Shown here: piece after piece, positions 1 to 8,554 of the stretch | How positions within the stretch are numbered: position 1 is the first letter of the stretch | Layout: each line of letters begins with the position of its first letter | Program-made: the position numbers and the translations under genes | Source: Oceanicoccus sagamiensis | Lineage (GTDB): Bacteria; Pseudomonadota; Gammaproteobacteria; Pseudomonadales; Dasaniaceae | Direction: 5' to 3' | NCBI RefSeq assembly: GCF_002117105.1 | Contig: NZ_CP019343.1 | Location: 3,720,001-3,784,000, forward strand | Length of the DNA stretch: 64,000 nt | The notes under the pieces: model-generated | Seen by the model: the letters and a program-made list of their open reading frames with translations, nothing else | What the model was told of the DNA's origin: nothing | Database searches by the model: none

Positions 1-402
1 ACCAATGAGCAGTTCTCTGATGTGTTTTGTGAGTTCTCTCGGGTTGATGAGCGCTTAATGGGTAAAGACTATCGTTACGGCTTTGCGGCTTCCAGTAATC
101 ATGATTGGGATGATGCCCACGGTTATAACTGTACGGGTCGTTACGATTTTGTTACCGGTGAAACCAAATTATGGGATTACGGTCCTGAAGCCAATGCGGG
201 TGAGCCTGTTTATGTGCCAAACCCGGATAGTGATAAAGAAGAAGATGGCTGGGTAATGTGCTTTGTGTTTAACCCGGATGAAGGTGCATTTCTGTCGATT
301 CTTAATGCAGGTACCTTTGATCAGGCTGCCAAAGTATTTATTCCAACCCGTGTACCCAATGGCTTCCATGCCAACTGGATGCAGAATCTGACGTTAAGCT
401 AA
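1..402 (+). CDS. Carotenoid oxygenase family protein, C-terminal part (5' end outside window)
   Basis: This is the last 133 codons of a carotenoid-cleavage-oxygenase (RPE65/lignostilbene dioxygenase) family enzyme, open in frame from base 1 to a TAA at 400-402. It carries the family's terminal block with the motif PNGFHANWM, whose His is the fourth iron ligand. It also has the acidic AGEPVYVPNPDSDKEEDG stretch shared almost word for word with the CCOs at 430-1863 and 61741-63150. The next CCO gene starts 27 bases downstream, so the two form a tandem pair. The N-terminal propeller blades and the other three His ligands lie upstream of the window, so substrate cannot be judged. Confidence 0.9.
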   Translation, partial: TNEQFSDVFCEFSRVDERLMGKDYRYGFAASSNHDWDDAHGYNCTGRYDFVTGETKLWDYGPEANAGEPVYVPNPDSDKEEDGWVMCFVFNPDEGAFLSILNAGTFDQAAKVFIPTRVPNGFHANWMQNLTLS

Positions 403-429
403 GCACGTTTAGAGTTTGGGAGCATTATA

Positions 430-1863
430 ATGACAACACGCCCTGAAATAGATGTAAGCAAATACCCTTATTTGCAAAACAACTATGCACCTGTGTTAGA
501 AGAATATTCCTTTGATGAAGGTGAGGGCGGTTTGCGTGTTGAGGGTGAAATACCTGAAGCACTGGTCGGCGCATTTATGCGTAATGGTCCCAATATTGCC
601 TGGCAGCCCAATCACTATGTTTATCCTGCCGATGGCGATGGTATGGTTCACGCTGTTTATTTTAAAGATGGTCGTGTTCACTATCGCAATCGCTGGGTAC
701 GTACTGAAGGCTTTAAGGTTGAAGAAAAATTAGGCCGTTCTTGCTATGGCAGTGTTGGCAAAATTTATATGCCTGACGAAGAAACTCTGGCGGCGGGTGG
801 CCCACCCAGCCCGCTAAAAAATCTGGCAAATACCAATATTGTTTATCACGGCGATAAATTAATGGCGCTGTGGGAAGTGGGTAATGCCTACGAATTAAAT
901 AGTGACCTTAGTACCGTGGGTGAGTGGGATTATGATGGCGCGATCAAACCCGGTGATGGTTTAACCGCGCACCCCAAAATTTGTGGGCGCACCGGTCAGT
1001 TGGTGACTTGTACGCAGCGCTGGGATGCACCGTTTTATACCTTGCGCATTATGGATAAAAGCGGCAAACAGATTTTAGAAAAGCCGATTGATATGCCTGA
1101 CCGTGCCGTAATGCACGATCTGCAAATTTGCGGTGATTATGTGGTTATCTTTTACCCTCCGGCTTTTACCAATTTGGAAGCGGGTATGACCGGTGGTGAT
1201 CCCTTTATCTGGAACGGGGATGACAATACGCGTATCTGCGCTATCCCCCGTGATGGCGGCGAGCCAATCTGGTTTGAGAAGTCGACCTTCTTTAGCTGGC
1301 ATTTTACCAATGGTTTCCAAAGTGGCGACAAGCTGTATGTCGATTATGTGTGGATGGCGACACCGCCTTTCGGTCTTGACCCTAACAGTGGGCGCGAGAG
1401 TCAGTTGCGCAACATGCACCGCATGACATTGAATCTTAAAACCGGCGAAGTCACGGATGAAAAATTAGGCCCCACCTATTGTGAGTTTGGGCGTGCCGAC
1501 GATCGGCTTTGTGGTTTGCAGTATCAGTATGGTTTTGCAGCGGCGTCAGATGCGGAAAGTTTTGAAGGCCCTAACCACGGTTATAACGGCGTCATTCGCT
1601 ACAACATGGATAACGGCGATTCACAGTTTTGGGATTATGGCGAAGGTACCAGTGCCGGTGAGCCTGTACATGTCCCCAACCCCAATAGCGAAAAAGAAGA
1701 AGATGGCTTTTTAATGGCCTATGTCACTCACCCTGAAGAAGGTTCATTTATTTCGATTATGAGTGCGGGTGATTTACAGCGTGGCCCATTGGCCAAAGTA
1801 TTTATACCTTCCCGTGTACCGAATGGCTTTCACGCCAATTGGATGCAAGGATTAACACTTTAA
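430..1863 (+). CDS. Carotenoid oxygenase (RPE65 / lignostilbene dioxygenase family)
   Basis: This is a 477-residue non-haem iron(II) dioxygenase of the CCO superfamily, expected to cleave a conjugated C=C bond to two carbonyl products in the cytoplasm. The four iron-binding His are visible: H181 (TAHPK), H229 (MHDLQ), H291 (SWHFTNGF) and H468 (NGFHANWM). There is no signal peptide. Length is normal for bacterial CCOs and isoeugenol or lignostilbene oxygenases. The ATG follows a GGGAG ribosome site. It lies 27 bases after another CCO and 57 bases before a 2-oxoacid dehydrogenase operon. It is close to the CCO at 61741-63150 (shared YPYLQ start, LVGAFMRNG, DGDGM, VHYRNRWV). The family is secure; substrate (carotenoid, apocarotenoid or stilbene) is unknown. 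Confidence 0.93.
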   Translation: MTTRPEIDVSKYPYLQNNYAPVLEEYSFDEGEGGLRVEGEIPEALVGAFMRNGPNIAWQPNHYVYPADGDGMVHAVYFKDGRVHYRNRWVRTEGFKVEEKLGRSCYGSVGKIYMPDEETLAAGGPPSPLKNLANTNIVYHGDKLMALWEVGNAYELNSDLSTVGEWDYDGAIKPGDGLTAHPKICGRTGQLVTCTQRWDAPFYTLRIMDKSGKQILEKPIDMPDRAVMHDLQICGDYVVIFYPPAFTNLEAGMTGGDPFIWNGDDNTRICAIPRDGGEPIWFEKSTFFSWHFTNGFQSGDKLYVDYVWMATPPFGLDPNSGRESQLRNMHRMTLNLKTGEVTDEKLGPTYCEFGRADDRLCGLQYQYGFAAASDAESFEGPNHGYNGVIRYNMDNGDSQFWDYGEGTSAGEPVHVPNPNSEKEEDGFLMAYVTHPEEGSFISIMSAGDLQRGPLAKVFIPSRVPNGFHANWMQGLTL

Positions 1864-1920
1864 AACCCTGATTAAAAACAAACACATTCAAACAGTTTAT
1901 AACAATATAAGAGGCGACAA

Positions 1921-2892
1921 ATGTCTTTAGATAAAAAACAATTCCTAGACGCGTACCGCACCATGCGCACCATACGTGATTTTGAATATCGCGTTAGTGA
2001 CGAGTTCGGTAAAGGTAATATTCCCGGGTTCTTACACCTGTATGCAGGTCAGGAAGCGATTGCCTCTGGCATGTGCGCCCACCTAACCGATGATGATTAC
2101 ATTATGAGTACTCACCGTGGCCATGGCCACTGTATCGCCAAAGGCGGTGATGTGGGTGAAATGATGAAAGAAATTATGGGTAAAGAGGGCGGTAGCTGTG
2201 CCGGTAAAGGCGGCTCTATGCATATTGCTGCGATTGAAAAAGGCATGTTGGGCGCTAATGCGATTGTTGGTGGTGGTCCACCACTTATCGTTGGTGCAGC
2301 ACTGGCCAACAAAACCTTAGGTACAGACCGCGTTGCGGTTTCTTTTACCGGTGACGGTGGCTCTAACCAGGGTACAACCTTTGAAGCGATGAACCTCGCG
2401 GTTGTTTTAAAATTACCTGCGATCTTTATGTTTGAGAATAACGGTTACGGTGAAGGTACTGCGGCTGATTACTCGGTAGGTTCAAAAGATATCGCCGGTC
2501 GTGCAGCTGCTTTTGGTATGCCTGCGCTTAAGGTTGATGGCGCTGATATCTTTGCCGTTTACGATGCTTGTAAAGAAGCCGTTGAACATTGTCGTGCTGG
2601 TAAAGGCCCAATCACGGTTGAAGCTAGCATTACGCGTTTCCGTGGTCACTTTGAAGGTGATGCGCAGGCTTACCGTGAAAAAGGTGAAGTTAAGCGTCTT
2701 ATGGAAGATATGGATTGCTTAAAGATTGCCCGTGCCAATGCGATCAAGAAAAAATTAGCAACCAAGGCACAGCTCGACAAAATCGATAAAGAAGTTGCTG
2801 AGTATATTGCCGAATCAGCGGAAGCTGGCTTAGCTGCGCCGCAGCCAAGTGTTTCTGAATTAATGACCGATATTTATAGCTCTGAGTATTAA
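1921..2892 (+). CDS. Thiamine-diphosphate-dependent dehydrogenase E1 alpha subunit (acetoin/pyruvate type)
   Basis: This 323-residue protein is the alpha subunit of a heterotetrameric E1, which decarboxylates or cleaves a 2-oxo compound on thiamine diphosphate and passes the acyl group to E2 lipoamide. The ThDP/Mg motif starts at GDGGSNQG (144-151) and ends at ENNGYG (172-177). The substrate-side HRGHGH (65-70) and the phosphorylation-loop-like RFRGHFEGDAQ near residues 240-250 are as in acetoin dehydrogenase AcoA. It starts an E1alpha-E1beta-E2-E3 set in the usual order. The similarity is nearest to AcoA by eye, but no acoR or acoX lies nearby, so the true substrate may be a ketol or 2-oxo acid from this pathway. 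Confidence 0.9.
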   Translation: MSLDKKQFLDAYRTMRTIRDFEYRVSDEFGKGNIPGFLHLYAGQEAIASGMCAHLTDDDYIMSTHRGHGHCIAKGGDVGEMMKEIMGKEGGSCAGKGGSMHIAAIEKGMLGANAIVGGGPPLIVGAALANKTLGTDRVAVSFTGDGGSNQGTTFEAMNLAVVLKLPAIFMFENNGYGEGTAADYSVGSKDIAGRAAAFGMPALKVDGADIFAVYDACKEAVEHCRAGKGPITVEASITRFRGHFEGDAQAYREKGEVKRLMEDMDCLKIARANAIKKKLATKAQLDKIDKEVAEYIAESAEAGLAAPQPSVSELMTDIYSSEY

Positions 2893-2944
2893 AACTCCTG
2901 GAATTTAACAAGCTAGTTGCTAAAAAAAATTAGAGAGAAGAAAA

Positions 2945-3955
2945 ATGCCAATCAAAACGTATAGACAAGCCATTAACGAAGCAATGGCAATGGAAATGAG
3001 ACGCGACTCCACCGTTATCGTAATCGGTGAAGATGTTGCCGGTGGTGCAGGTTGTAGTGGTGACCGTGATGCATACGGTGGTGTTATGGGTGTTACCAAG
3101 GGTTTATTCCCTGAATTTGGTGAAGCCCGTGTTATTGATACACCAATTACTGAGTCAGCGATTATGGGTGCTGCTGCGGGTTCTGCCCAGGCAGGATTAC
3201 GTCCTATTGCCGAATTGATGTTTATGGATTTTCTGGGTGTATGTTTCGATCAGATTTATAACCAGGCGGCTAAATTCCGTTATATGTTCGGTGGTAAAGC
3301 TGAATGTCCCATGGTTGTTCGTACCATGGCCGGCGCCGGTCTGCGTGGTGGTGCACAGCACTCCCAAAACTTAACCCAGATGGTCACCATGGTGCCGGGT
3401 CTTAAGGTTGTATGTCCTACTAATGCTTATGATGCCAAAGGCTTATTGATTCAGGCGATCCGCGACAACGATTGCGTTATCTTTGTTGAAGATAAGTTCT
3501 TATACGAAACCAGCTGTGAAGTACCTGATGAGGACTACACCATTCCTTTTGGTGAAGCTAACTTCTTGCGTGAAGGTTCGGATGTCACCATCGTTGGTAT
3601 TTCTAACACGGTTAATAAGGCGGTTGCAGTGGCCGACCGTTTGGCTGCTGAAGGTATCAGCTGTGATGTTATCGATCCTCGTACTACTTCACCACTAGAT
3701 GAAGATGCGATTATTGAATCGGTTGAAACCACAGGTCGCTTGGTTGTAGTTGACGAAATGACGCCTCGCTGTGGTCTGGCTGCTGACATTTCCAGTATCG
3801 TTGCTGAAAAAGCGTTTGGTGCTTTACGCGCTCCTATTAAGAAAGTCACAGCCGTTCACTCCCCAATTCCTTTTGCACCTGATCTTGAAGATGCGTGGAT
3901 GCCACAGGAAGCGGATATCGAAGCAGCCGTTCGCGAAGTGATGGGGTACAAATAA
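2945..3955 (+). CDS. Thiamine-diphosphate-dependent dehydrogenase E1 beta subunit (acetoin/pyruvate type)
   Basis: This 336-residue beta subunit pairs with the alpha subunit encoded 52 bases upstream. It has the transketolase pyrimidine-binding fold in the first half, with the IGEDVAGGAG segment near residue 27 and the conserved TPITESAIMGAAAGSA stretch that positions the ThDP aminopyrimidine. The transketolase C-terminal domain follows from about residue 205 (EGSDVTIVGIS). Length is typical of AcoB/PdhB. The start is preceded by an AGAGAAG ribosome site. Its TAA shares one base with the ATG of the E2 gene (TAATG), so translation is likely coupled and the subunits made in balance. Confidence 0.92.
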   Translation: MPIKTYRQAINEAMAMEMRRDSTVIVIGEDVAGGAGCSGDRDAYGGVMGVTKGLFPEFGEARVIDTPITESAIMGAAAGSAQAGLRPIAELMFMDFLGVCFDQIYNQAAKFRYMFGGKAECPMVVRTMAGAGLRGGAQHSQNLTQMVTMVPGLKVVCPTNAYDAKGLLIQAIRDNDCVIFVEDKFLYETSCEVPDEDYTIPFGEANFLREGSDVTIVGISNTVNKAVAVADRLAAEGISCDVIDPRTTSPLDEDAIIESVETTGRLVVVDEMTPRCGLAADISSIVAEKAFGALRAPIKKVTAVHSPIPFAPDLEDAWMPQEADIEAAVREVMGYK

Positions 3956-5427
3956 TGAGTAAATTACATGCCTTGACCGTCCCCAAGTGGGGCATGTCGA
4001 TGGAAGAAGGTGATATTACCGAATGGCGTGTAGCTGTTGGTGACACCATTTCTGTTGGCGATGAATATGTCGATATTGAAACTTCAAAGATTGTTAATAC
4101 TGCCGAGTCTCCTTGTGCGGGTACTGTAGTTCGTATTATTGCCCAACCTGGTGAGACGCATCAGGTAGGTCAGTTAATGGGTGTTGTTGCGGAAGGCGAG
4201 ACAACCGAAGACGAAATCGACGCCTTTGTTGCGGCCTTTGTTCCTGATGCTGGTGGTTCAGCCTTGGCCAAAGCCTCTGTCACTGATGGTTCTGCTGGCG
4301 ATGCGCCTGCACCAGCGGCGGCACCAGCAGCTGCAGCACCAGCGGCTCCGGCACCAGCGGCTGCGCCTAAAAGTGGTTTATCGGAAGGTCCAGACGACTC
4401 TGATGTTAAAGCCTCTGCGGTGGCCCGTCGTATTGCTAAAGCGAATAACGTTAACCTGCATAATGTGACAGCTACCGGTCGTAACGGCCGTGTTTCCAAG
4501 CAGGATGTTGAAAAAGCAGCGGGCATTCGTGTGATGGCCGCGCCATTACGTTCAGCGGGTCCTGCATCAACCAGCAGCGCTCCTGTGCGTTCATCAGCGG
4601 ACGACTCTCGCATTGCGGCAACGCCAGTTGCGCGTCGTTTAGCGAAAAAATTAAATATCAACTTGAATGACGTGACACCAACGGGTACCCGTGGTCGTGT
4701 TAGCAAAGAGGATATTGAAAAAGCGGCGATTGCCTTAACCGGCGTGGCTGACTTTAGCGAAGAAAAACTGAACGGTATGCGTAAAACTATCGCAGCCCGC
4801 TTAAGCGAATCCAAGCAGACCATTCCTCATTACCGCGTTAGTGTTGATATTGAAATCGACAGCTTATTACAGCAGCGCAAGTATATGAATGATGCTTTGG
4901 GTCATAGCTTGTCGGTTAATGATTTTGTAATTAAAGGTTGTGCCAGCGCTTTGGTGCAAGTGCCAGATGTTAATGTTCAGTTTACTGGCGACACCATTCG
5001 TCATTTTGAGCAGGTTGATATCTCTATGGCGGTAGCGATTGATGGTGGTTTGATTACACCTGTGATTCGCAATGTGGCTAATAAAGGTTTGCCACAAATC
5101 GCGGCTGAAGCGAAAGATCTGGCCACCCGTGCACAGAACGGCACCTTGGGTGTTGATGAGTTCCAGGGCGGCACCTTCTCGGTTTCCAATCTGGGTATGT
5201 TTGGTGTTGATCAATTTGATGCCATCATCAACTTACCACAAGCTGCCATCCTTGCGATTGCTGCGGGTAAGAAAAAGCCAGTGGTTCGCGGCGATAGCAT
5301 TGTACCGGCAACGGTGATGCGGGTGTCTTTGTCCAGTGATCACCGTGCGATTGACGGTGCCGTTGCGGCGAAGTTCTTACAGGCGTTAAAAGGATTTTTA
5401 GAAAATCCTGCCTCCATGTTGCTATAA
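3955..5427 (+). CDS. Dihydrolipoamide acyltransferase E2 with two tandem subunit-binding domains
   Basis: This 490-residue E2 core protein moves the acyl group from E1 to CoA. Its order is: lipoyl domain (about 1-80, lipoyl lysine K45 in IETSKIVN); an Ala/Pro-rich linker (about 115-140); a first peripheral-subunit-binding domain (about 151-188); a short linker; a second (about 219-257); and the catalytic acyltransferase domain (about 265-490) with DHRAIDG at 462-468 (H463, D467). I chose ATG 3955, which overlaps the E1 beta stop, because the lipoyl domain starts right there; a start upstream would lie inside E1 beta. Two binding domains are unusual, as most bacterial E2s have one. Confidence 0.92.
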   Translation: MSKLHALTVPKWGMSMEEGDITEWRVAVGDTISVGDEYVDIETSKIVNTAESPCAGTVVRIIAQPGETHQVGQLMGVVAEGETTEDEIDAFVAAFVPDAGGSALAKASVTDGSAGDAPAPAAAPAAAAPAAPAPAAAPKSGLSEGPDDSDVKASAVARRIAKANNVNLHNVTATGRNGRVSKQDVEKAAGIRVMAAPLRSAGPASTSSAPVRSSADDSRIAATPVARRLAKKLNINLNDVTPTGTRGRVSKEDIEKAAIALTGVADFSEEKLNGMRKTIAARLSESKQTIPHYRVSVDIEIDSLLQQRKYMNDALGHSLSVNDFVIKGCASALVQVPDVNVQFTGDTIRHFEQVDISMAVAIDGGLITPVIRNVANKGLPQIAAEAKDLATRAQNGTLGVDEFQGGTFSVSNLGMFGVDQFDAIINLPQAAILAIAAGKKKPVVRGDSIVPATVMRVSLSSDHRAIDGAVAAKFLQALKGFLENPASMLL

Positions 5428-5439
5428 GAGAAGCCTTAC

Positions 5440-6855
5440 GTGACAGCAAATACAGAAGTACAGCAGTTTGATCTGGTTGTGGTGGGTGCGGGCCCTGGCG
5501 GTTATGTAGCCGCCATCCGCGCTGCACAGTTGGGAATGAACACTGCCATTATTGAAAAACAGCATATGGGTGGGGTCTGTCTTAATTGGGGCTGTATCCC
5601 GACGAAAAGCCTGCTGAAAAGTGCTGAGGTTTTCGACAGTATGCAGCATGCCGAAGATTACGGACTTAGCGTTAAAACCGCAGGTTTTGATATTAAAAAA
5701 ATCGTCCAGCGCAGTCGTGATATTGCCGAGCGTTTAAGTGGCGGCATTAGTTTTTTGATGAAGAAAAACAAAGTGACCGTCATTGATGGCTTTGCCAGCT
5801 TAACGGCTCCAGGTGAGCTGGATGTTAGTGTTGATGGTAATAGCGTTGCTACGGTTAAAGCGCCACATATTATTTTTGCTACGGGAGCCAGCCCTAGGGT
5901 TATTCCGGGTATGGAGCCTGATGGCAAAGTGATGTGGACGGCCAAAGAAGCGATGACGCCAACCACCTTACCCAAATCTTTATTGGTAGTGGGTTCTGGT
6001 GCTATCGGTATTGAGTTTGCGAGCTTCTATCGCAGCTTTGGCACTGAAGTCACAGTGATTGAAATGTTAGATCGTATTCTGCCTCAGGAAGATGCCGACA
6101 TCTCCAAAGCGGCCCAGCGCGCCTTTAAAAAGCGTGGTATGAAATTCTTTACCGGTGCCAAGGTTGACGGCATTGATGTCAAGAAAACCAAAGCCAATGC
6201 TAAATGGACCGATAAAAACGGCAATGAGCAAAGCGAAAGCTTTGATCGTGTGATTTTGGCGGTGGGTGTTTCTGCAAATACTGAAGGTTTAGGTTTGGTA
6301 GAGCAGGGCGTACAGCTCGATCGTGGACAGGTTGTGGTGAACGAATGGTCTGAAACAGCGGTTCCCGGTGTGTATGCCATCGGTGATATGACCAAACCAC
6401 CTCTGCTGGCTCACAAAGCCAGCCATGAAGCCGTGATCTGTGTTGAAAAAATCGCAGGCCATGATGATGTCGAACCACTGAATGCAATGTCTGTTCCTGG
6501 TTGTACCTACAGCTCACCGCAGGTGGCTAGTGTAGGCATGACTGAGCAACAAGCCAAAGATGAAGGTATCGATATTCGTGTCGGTAAATTTGACCTTTCT
6601 GCTTTGGGTAAGGCGCAGGCCATGGGTAAAACCGATGGTTTTGTTAAAACGGTGTTTGATAAGGAAACCGGTGAGTTACTGGGGGCGCATATGATGGGTG
6701 CCGAAGTGACTGAATTAATCCAGGGTTATGTGATTGCACAAAAACTGGAAACCACCGAAGAAGAATTGATGCATACCGTGTTTCCACACCCGACCATGTC
6801 GGAAGCGATGCATGAATCCGTACTGGATGCTTTTGATAAAGTGATCCATAGCTAA
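5440..6855 (+). CDS. lpd: Dihydrolipoyl dehydrogenase (E3)
   Basis: This 471-residue FAD flavoprotein reoxidises dihydrolipoamide on E2 and reduces NAD+. It shows the N-terminal FAD motif GAGPGG (near 16-21), the redox disulfide in GGVCLNWGCIPTK (C47 and C52), the NAD motif VGSGAIGIEFAS near 180-190, the second FAD motif YAIGDM, and the catalytic FPHPTMSE near the C-terminus. It starts with GTG at 5440, 12 bases after the E2 stop, behind an AAGAGAAG ribosome site. As the last of four genes it completes a dedicated 2-oxoacid dehydrogenase complex, so this pathway need not borrow the housekeeping E3. Confidence 0.95.
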   Translation: MTANTEVQQFDLVVVGAGPGGYVAAIRAAQLGMNTAIIEKQHMGGVCLNWGCIPTKSLLKSAEVFDSMQHAEDYGLSVKTAGFDIKKIVQRSRDIAERLSGGISFLMKKNKVTVIDGFASLTAPGELDVSVDGNSVATVKAPHIIFATGASPRVIPGMEPDGKVMWTAKEAMTPTTLPKSLLVVGSGAIGIEFASFYRSFGTEVTVIEMLDRILPQEDADISKAAQRAFKKRGMKFFTGAKVDGIDVKKTKANAKWTDKNGNEQSESFDRVILAVGVSANTEGLGLVEQGVQLDRGQVVVNEWSETAVPGVYAIGDMTKPPLLAHKASHEAVICVEKIAGHDDVEPLNAMSVPGCTYSSPQVASVGMTEQQAKDEGIDIRVGKFDLSALGKAQAMGKTDGFVKTVFDKETGELLGAHMMGAEVTELIQGYVIAQKLETTEEELMHTVFPHPTMSEAMHESVLDAFDKVIHS

Positions 6856-6882
6856 AATAGCTGATTTTAAAGAGAGAGACCC

Positions 6883-7305
6883 ATGAGTACTCAATTACCT
6901 ATTGCTGAAGGCCTGTTTACCTGGCCTTCAGAAAATCCAGCGCTGCTGGGTAGCCGTTGTCAGTCCTGTGGTATTGCTGATTTCCCGGTAAAGAAAAGCT
7001 GTATGGCTTGCGGTAGCGAAGATGTAACAACAGAAGAGCTACCTCGCCGTGGCAAATTATGGACCTGGACGATTCAGGGATTTATGCCCAAGCGTCCTTA
7101 TAAGTCTGATGAAACGATGGAAACCTTCCGTCCCTATGGTGTTGGCTATGTTGAGTTACCCGGTGCTATCTGTGTTGAAAGCCGCCTGGTAGAAAATACC
7201 CCCGAGCAATTAAAAATTGGTATGGAGATGGAGTTGGTAGTAGATACCTTCCGTCACGATGAAGATGGCAACGAAGTTGTTAGCTTCGCGTTTAAAGCCG
7301 TTTAG
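6883..7305 (+). CDS. OB-fold / zinc-ribbon DUF35 protein, partner of the next thiolase-fold gene
   Basis: This 140-residue DUF35-type protein has a zinc ribbon with two CxxC knuckles (C26/C29 and C40/C43) followed by an acyl-CoA-associated OB fold. Such proteins are encoded beside thiolase-fold proteins and form complexes with them, as in the steroid side-chain retro-aldolase Ltp2-ChsH2(DUF35). The thiolase-fold gene starts 82 bases downstream, after an intervening hairpin repeat. I infer that the two proteins act together on an acyl-CoA. DUF35 proteins have no known activity alone, so the substrate cannot be read from this gene. Confidence 0.88.
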   Translation: MSTQLPIAEGLFTWPSENPALLGSRCQSCGIADFPVKKSCMACGSEDVTTEELPRRGKLWTWTIQGFMPKRPYKSDETMETFRPYGVGYVELPGAICVESRLVENTPEQLKIGMEMELVVDTFRHDEDGNEVVSFAFKAV

Positions 7306-7313
7306 TAAATAGC

Positions 7314-7363
7314 GTCATTCTCGCGAAGGCGGGAATCTAGTTTCCTGCTTTCGCGGGAATGAC
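7314..7363 (+). repeat. REP-like palindromic hairpin between the DUF35 and thiolase genes
   Basis: Two 22-base arms (7314-7335 and 7342-7363) surround a six-base loop. The left arm begins GTCATTCTCGCGAAGGCGGG. The arms differ at three positions, and all three become G-U wobble pairs if the plus strand is transcribed, so the mRNA can form a full 22-pair stem. The outer GTCATTC...GAATGAC form is common among dispersed proteobacterial intergenic palindromes. I saw only this copy in the window. It may stabilise or partly terminate the operon message. Confidence 0.75.
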
Positions 7364-7387
7364 AGTAGAAAAAAAGAGAGATTTTTG

Positions 7388-8530
7388 ATGGACGTAGCAA
7401 TTGTTGGTATTGGTATCCACCCCTTTGGCCGTACCCCAGAGCGTACAGGTTTGCAGCAGGGTGCCTATGCAGCCCGCCTTGCCCTTAAAGACGCGGGCGT
7501 TGAGTGGAAAGATATGCAGTTCGGTTTTGGTGGTAGCGCCAGTGCCGGTAGTGCAGATGCATTAGTTAACGAATTAGGTTTAACCGGTCTGCCCTTTATT
7601 AATGTGGCCAATGGCTGTGCAACCGGTGGTAGTTCGCTGCTGTCAGCCTATAACGCGATTAAATCAGGCGAGTACGATATCGGTTTGGTTTCTGGTTTCG
7701 ATAAGCACGATCGCGGTGCCTTTAATGCTGACCCTAAAGAGCTGGGTATCGGCGAATGGTATGGCGAAACCGGCATGATGATGACAACACAGTTCTTTGC
7801 GATGAAAATTCAGCGCTATATGGATATGTATAACATCAGCAAAGACACCTTGGCCAAGGTGGCAGAAAAAGCTTTTATCAATGGCTCGAAGAACCCTAAT
7901 GCCTGGCGTCGTGATCCTATTGCCCTGGAAGAAATTGCCAATGCCTTAATGATTAGTGATCCGCTTACCAAATATATGTTTTGTGCTCCCGGTGAAGGTG
8001 GTGTAGGCCTGGTGCTATGTCGTGCGGACAAAGCTAAACAGTACAATGATAATCCTATCTACCTTAAAGGCGCTGCTTTCCGTTCACGACGTTATGGTTC
8101 TTTCGAGGTGTTTGCGCCTTCTCAGGCATTAGAGCAGGTGGATGGCCCAACAGTTGATGCCTCTAAAGCGGCTTTTGAAATGGCCGGCGTAGGTCCTAAA
8201 GATATTGATGTGTTGCAGTTACAAGATACCGAGTCCGGTGCCGAAATAATGCATATGGCCGAAAACGGTTTCTGTGAGCACGGTGAACAAGAACAATTAA
8301 TTAACTCCGGTGCCACTCAGATTAACGGTTCAATGCCGATTAATACCGATGGCGGTTGTTTAGCCAATGGTGAGCCCATTGGTGCCACCGGTTTGCGTCA
8401 GGTCTATGAGACCTGTTTACAGCTTCGCCATCAGGCTGGTGATCATCAGGTGCCGAATGAGCCGCAATTGGGTTATACCCATGTTTATGGCGCACCAGGT
8501 ATTAGTGCGGTCACTGTGTTGCAGCGCTAA
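7388..8530 (+). CDS. Thiolase-fold protein, probably DUF35-associated retro-aldolase rather than thiolase
   Basis: This 380-residue protein is of the SCP2-thiolase / acetyl-CoA acetyltransferase-like superfamily. A Cys sits at the nucleophile position (C77 in ANGCATGG). The usual catalytic His positions are altered: the HDCF-type motif reads QDTE (279-282), and the GHPxGATG motif reads GEPIGATG (328-335). Together with the upstream DUF35 gene this resembles Ltp2-type aldolases that cleave beta-hydroxyacyl-CoA thioesters, though that role is inferred. I chose ATG 7388 over TTG 7385 because it is the standard codon and follows an AGAGAG ribosome site. A degradative chain-shortening step releasing a ketone or aldehyde is the most likely job. 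Confidence 0.85.
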   Translation: MDVAIVGIGIHPFGRTPERTGLQQGAYAARLALKDAGVEWKDMQFGFGGSASAGSADALVNELGLTGLPFINVANGCATGGSSLLSAYNAIKSGEYDIGLVSGFDKHDRGAFNADPKELGIGEWYGETGMMMTTQFFAMKIQRYMDMYNISKDTLAKVAEKAFINGSKNPNAWRRDPIALEEIANALMISDPLTKYMFCAPGEGGVGLVLCRADKAKQYNDNPIYLKGAAFRSRRYGSFEVFAPSQALEQVDGPTVDASKAAFEMAGVGPKDIDVLQLQDTESGAEIMHMAENGFCEHGEQEQLINSGATQINGSMPINTDGGCLANGEPIGATGLRQVYETCLQLRHQAGDHQVPNEPQLGYTHVYGAPGISAVTVLQR

Positions 8531-8554
8531 GAGAATTAGAAGAGGTTTAAGCCC

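Noticed and set aside
4170-4823. A 217-codon open frame on the minus strand inside the E2 gene
   Set aside because: It is antisense to the Ala/Pro-rich linker and binding domains, whose codon bias leaves the reverse frame open. It has no protein-like features.
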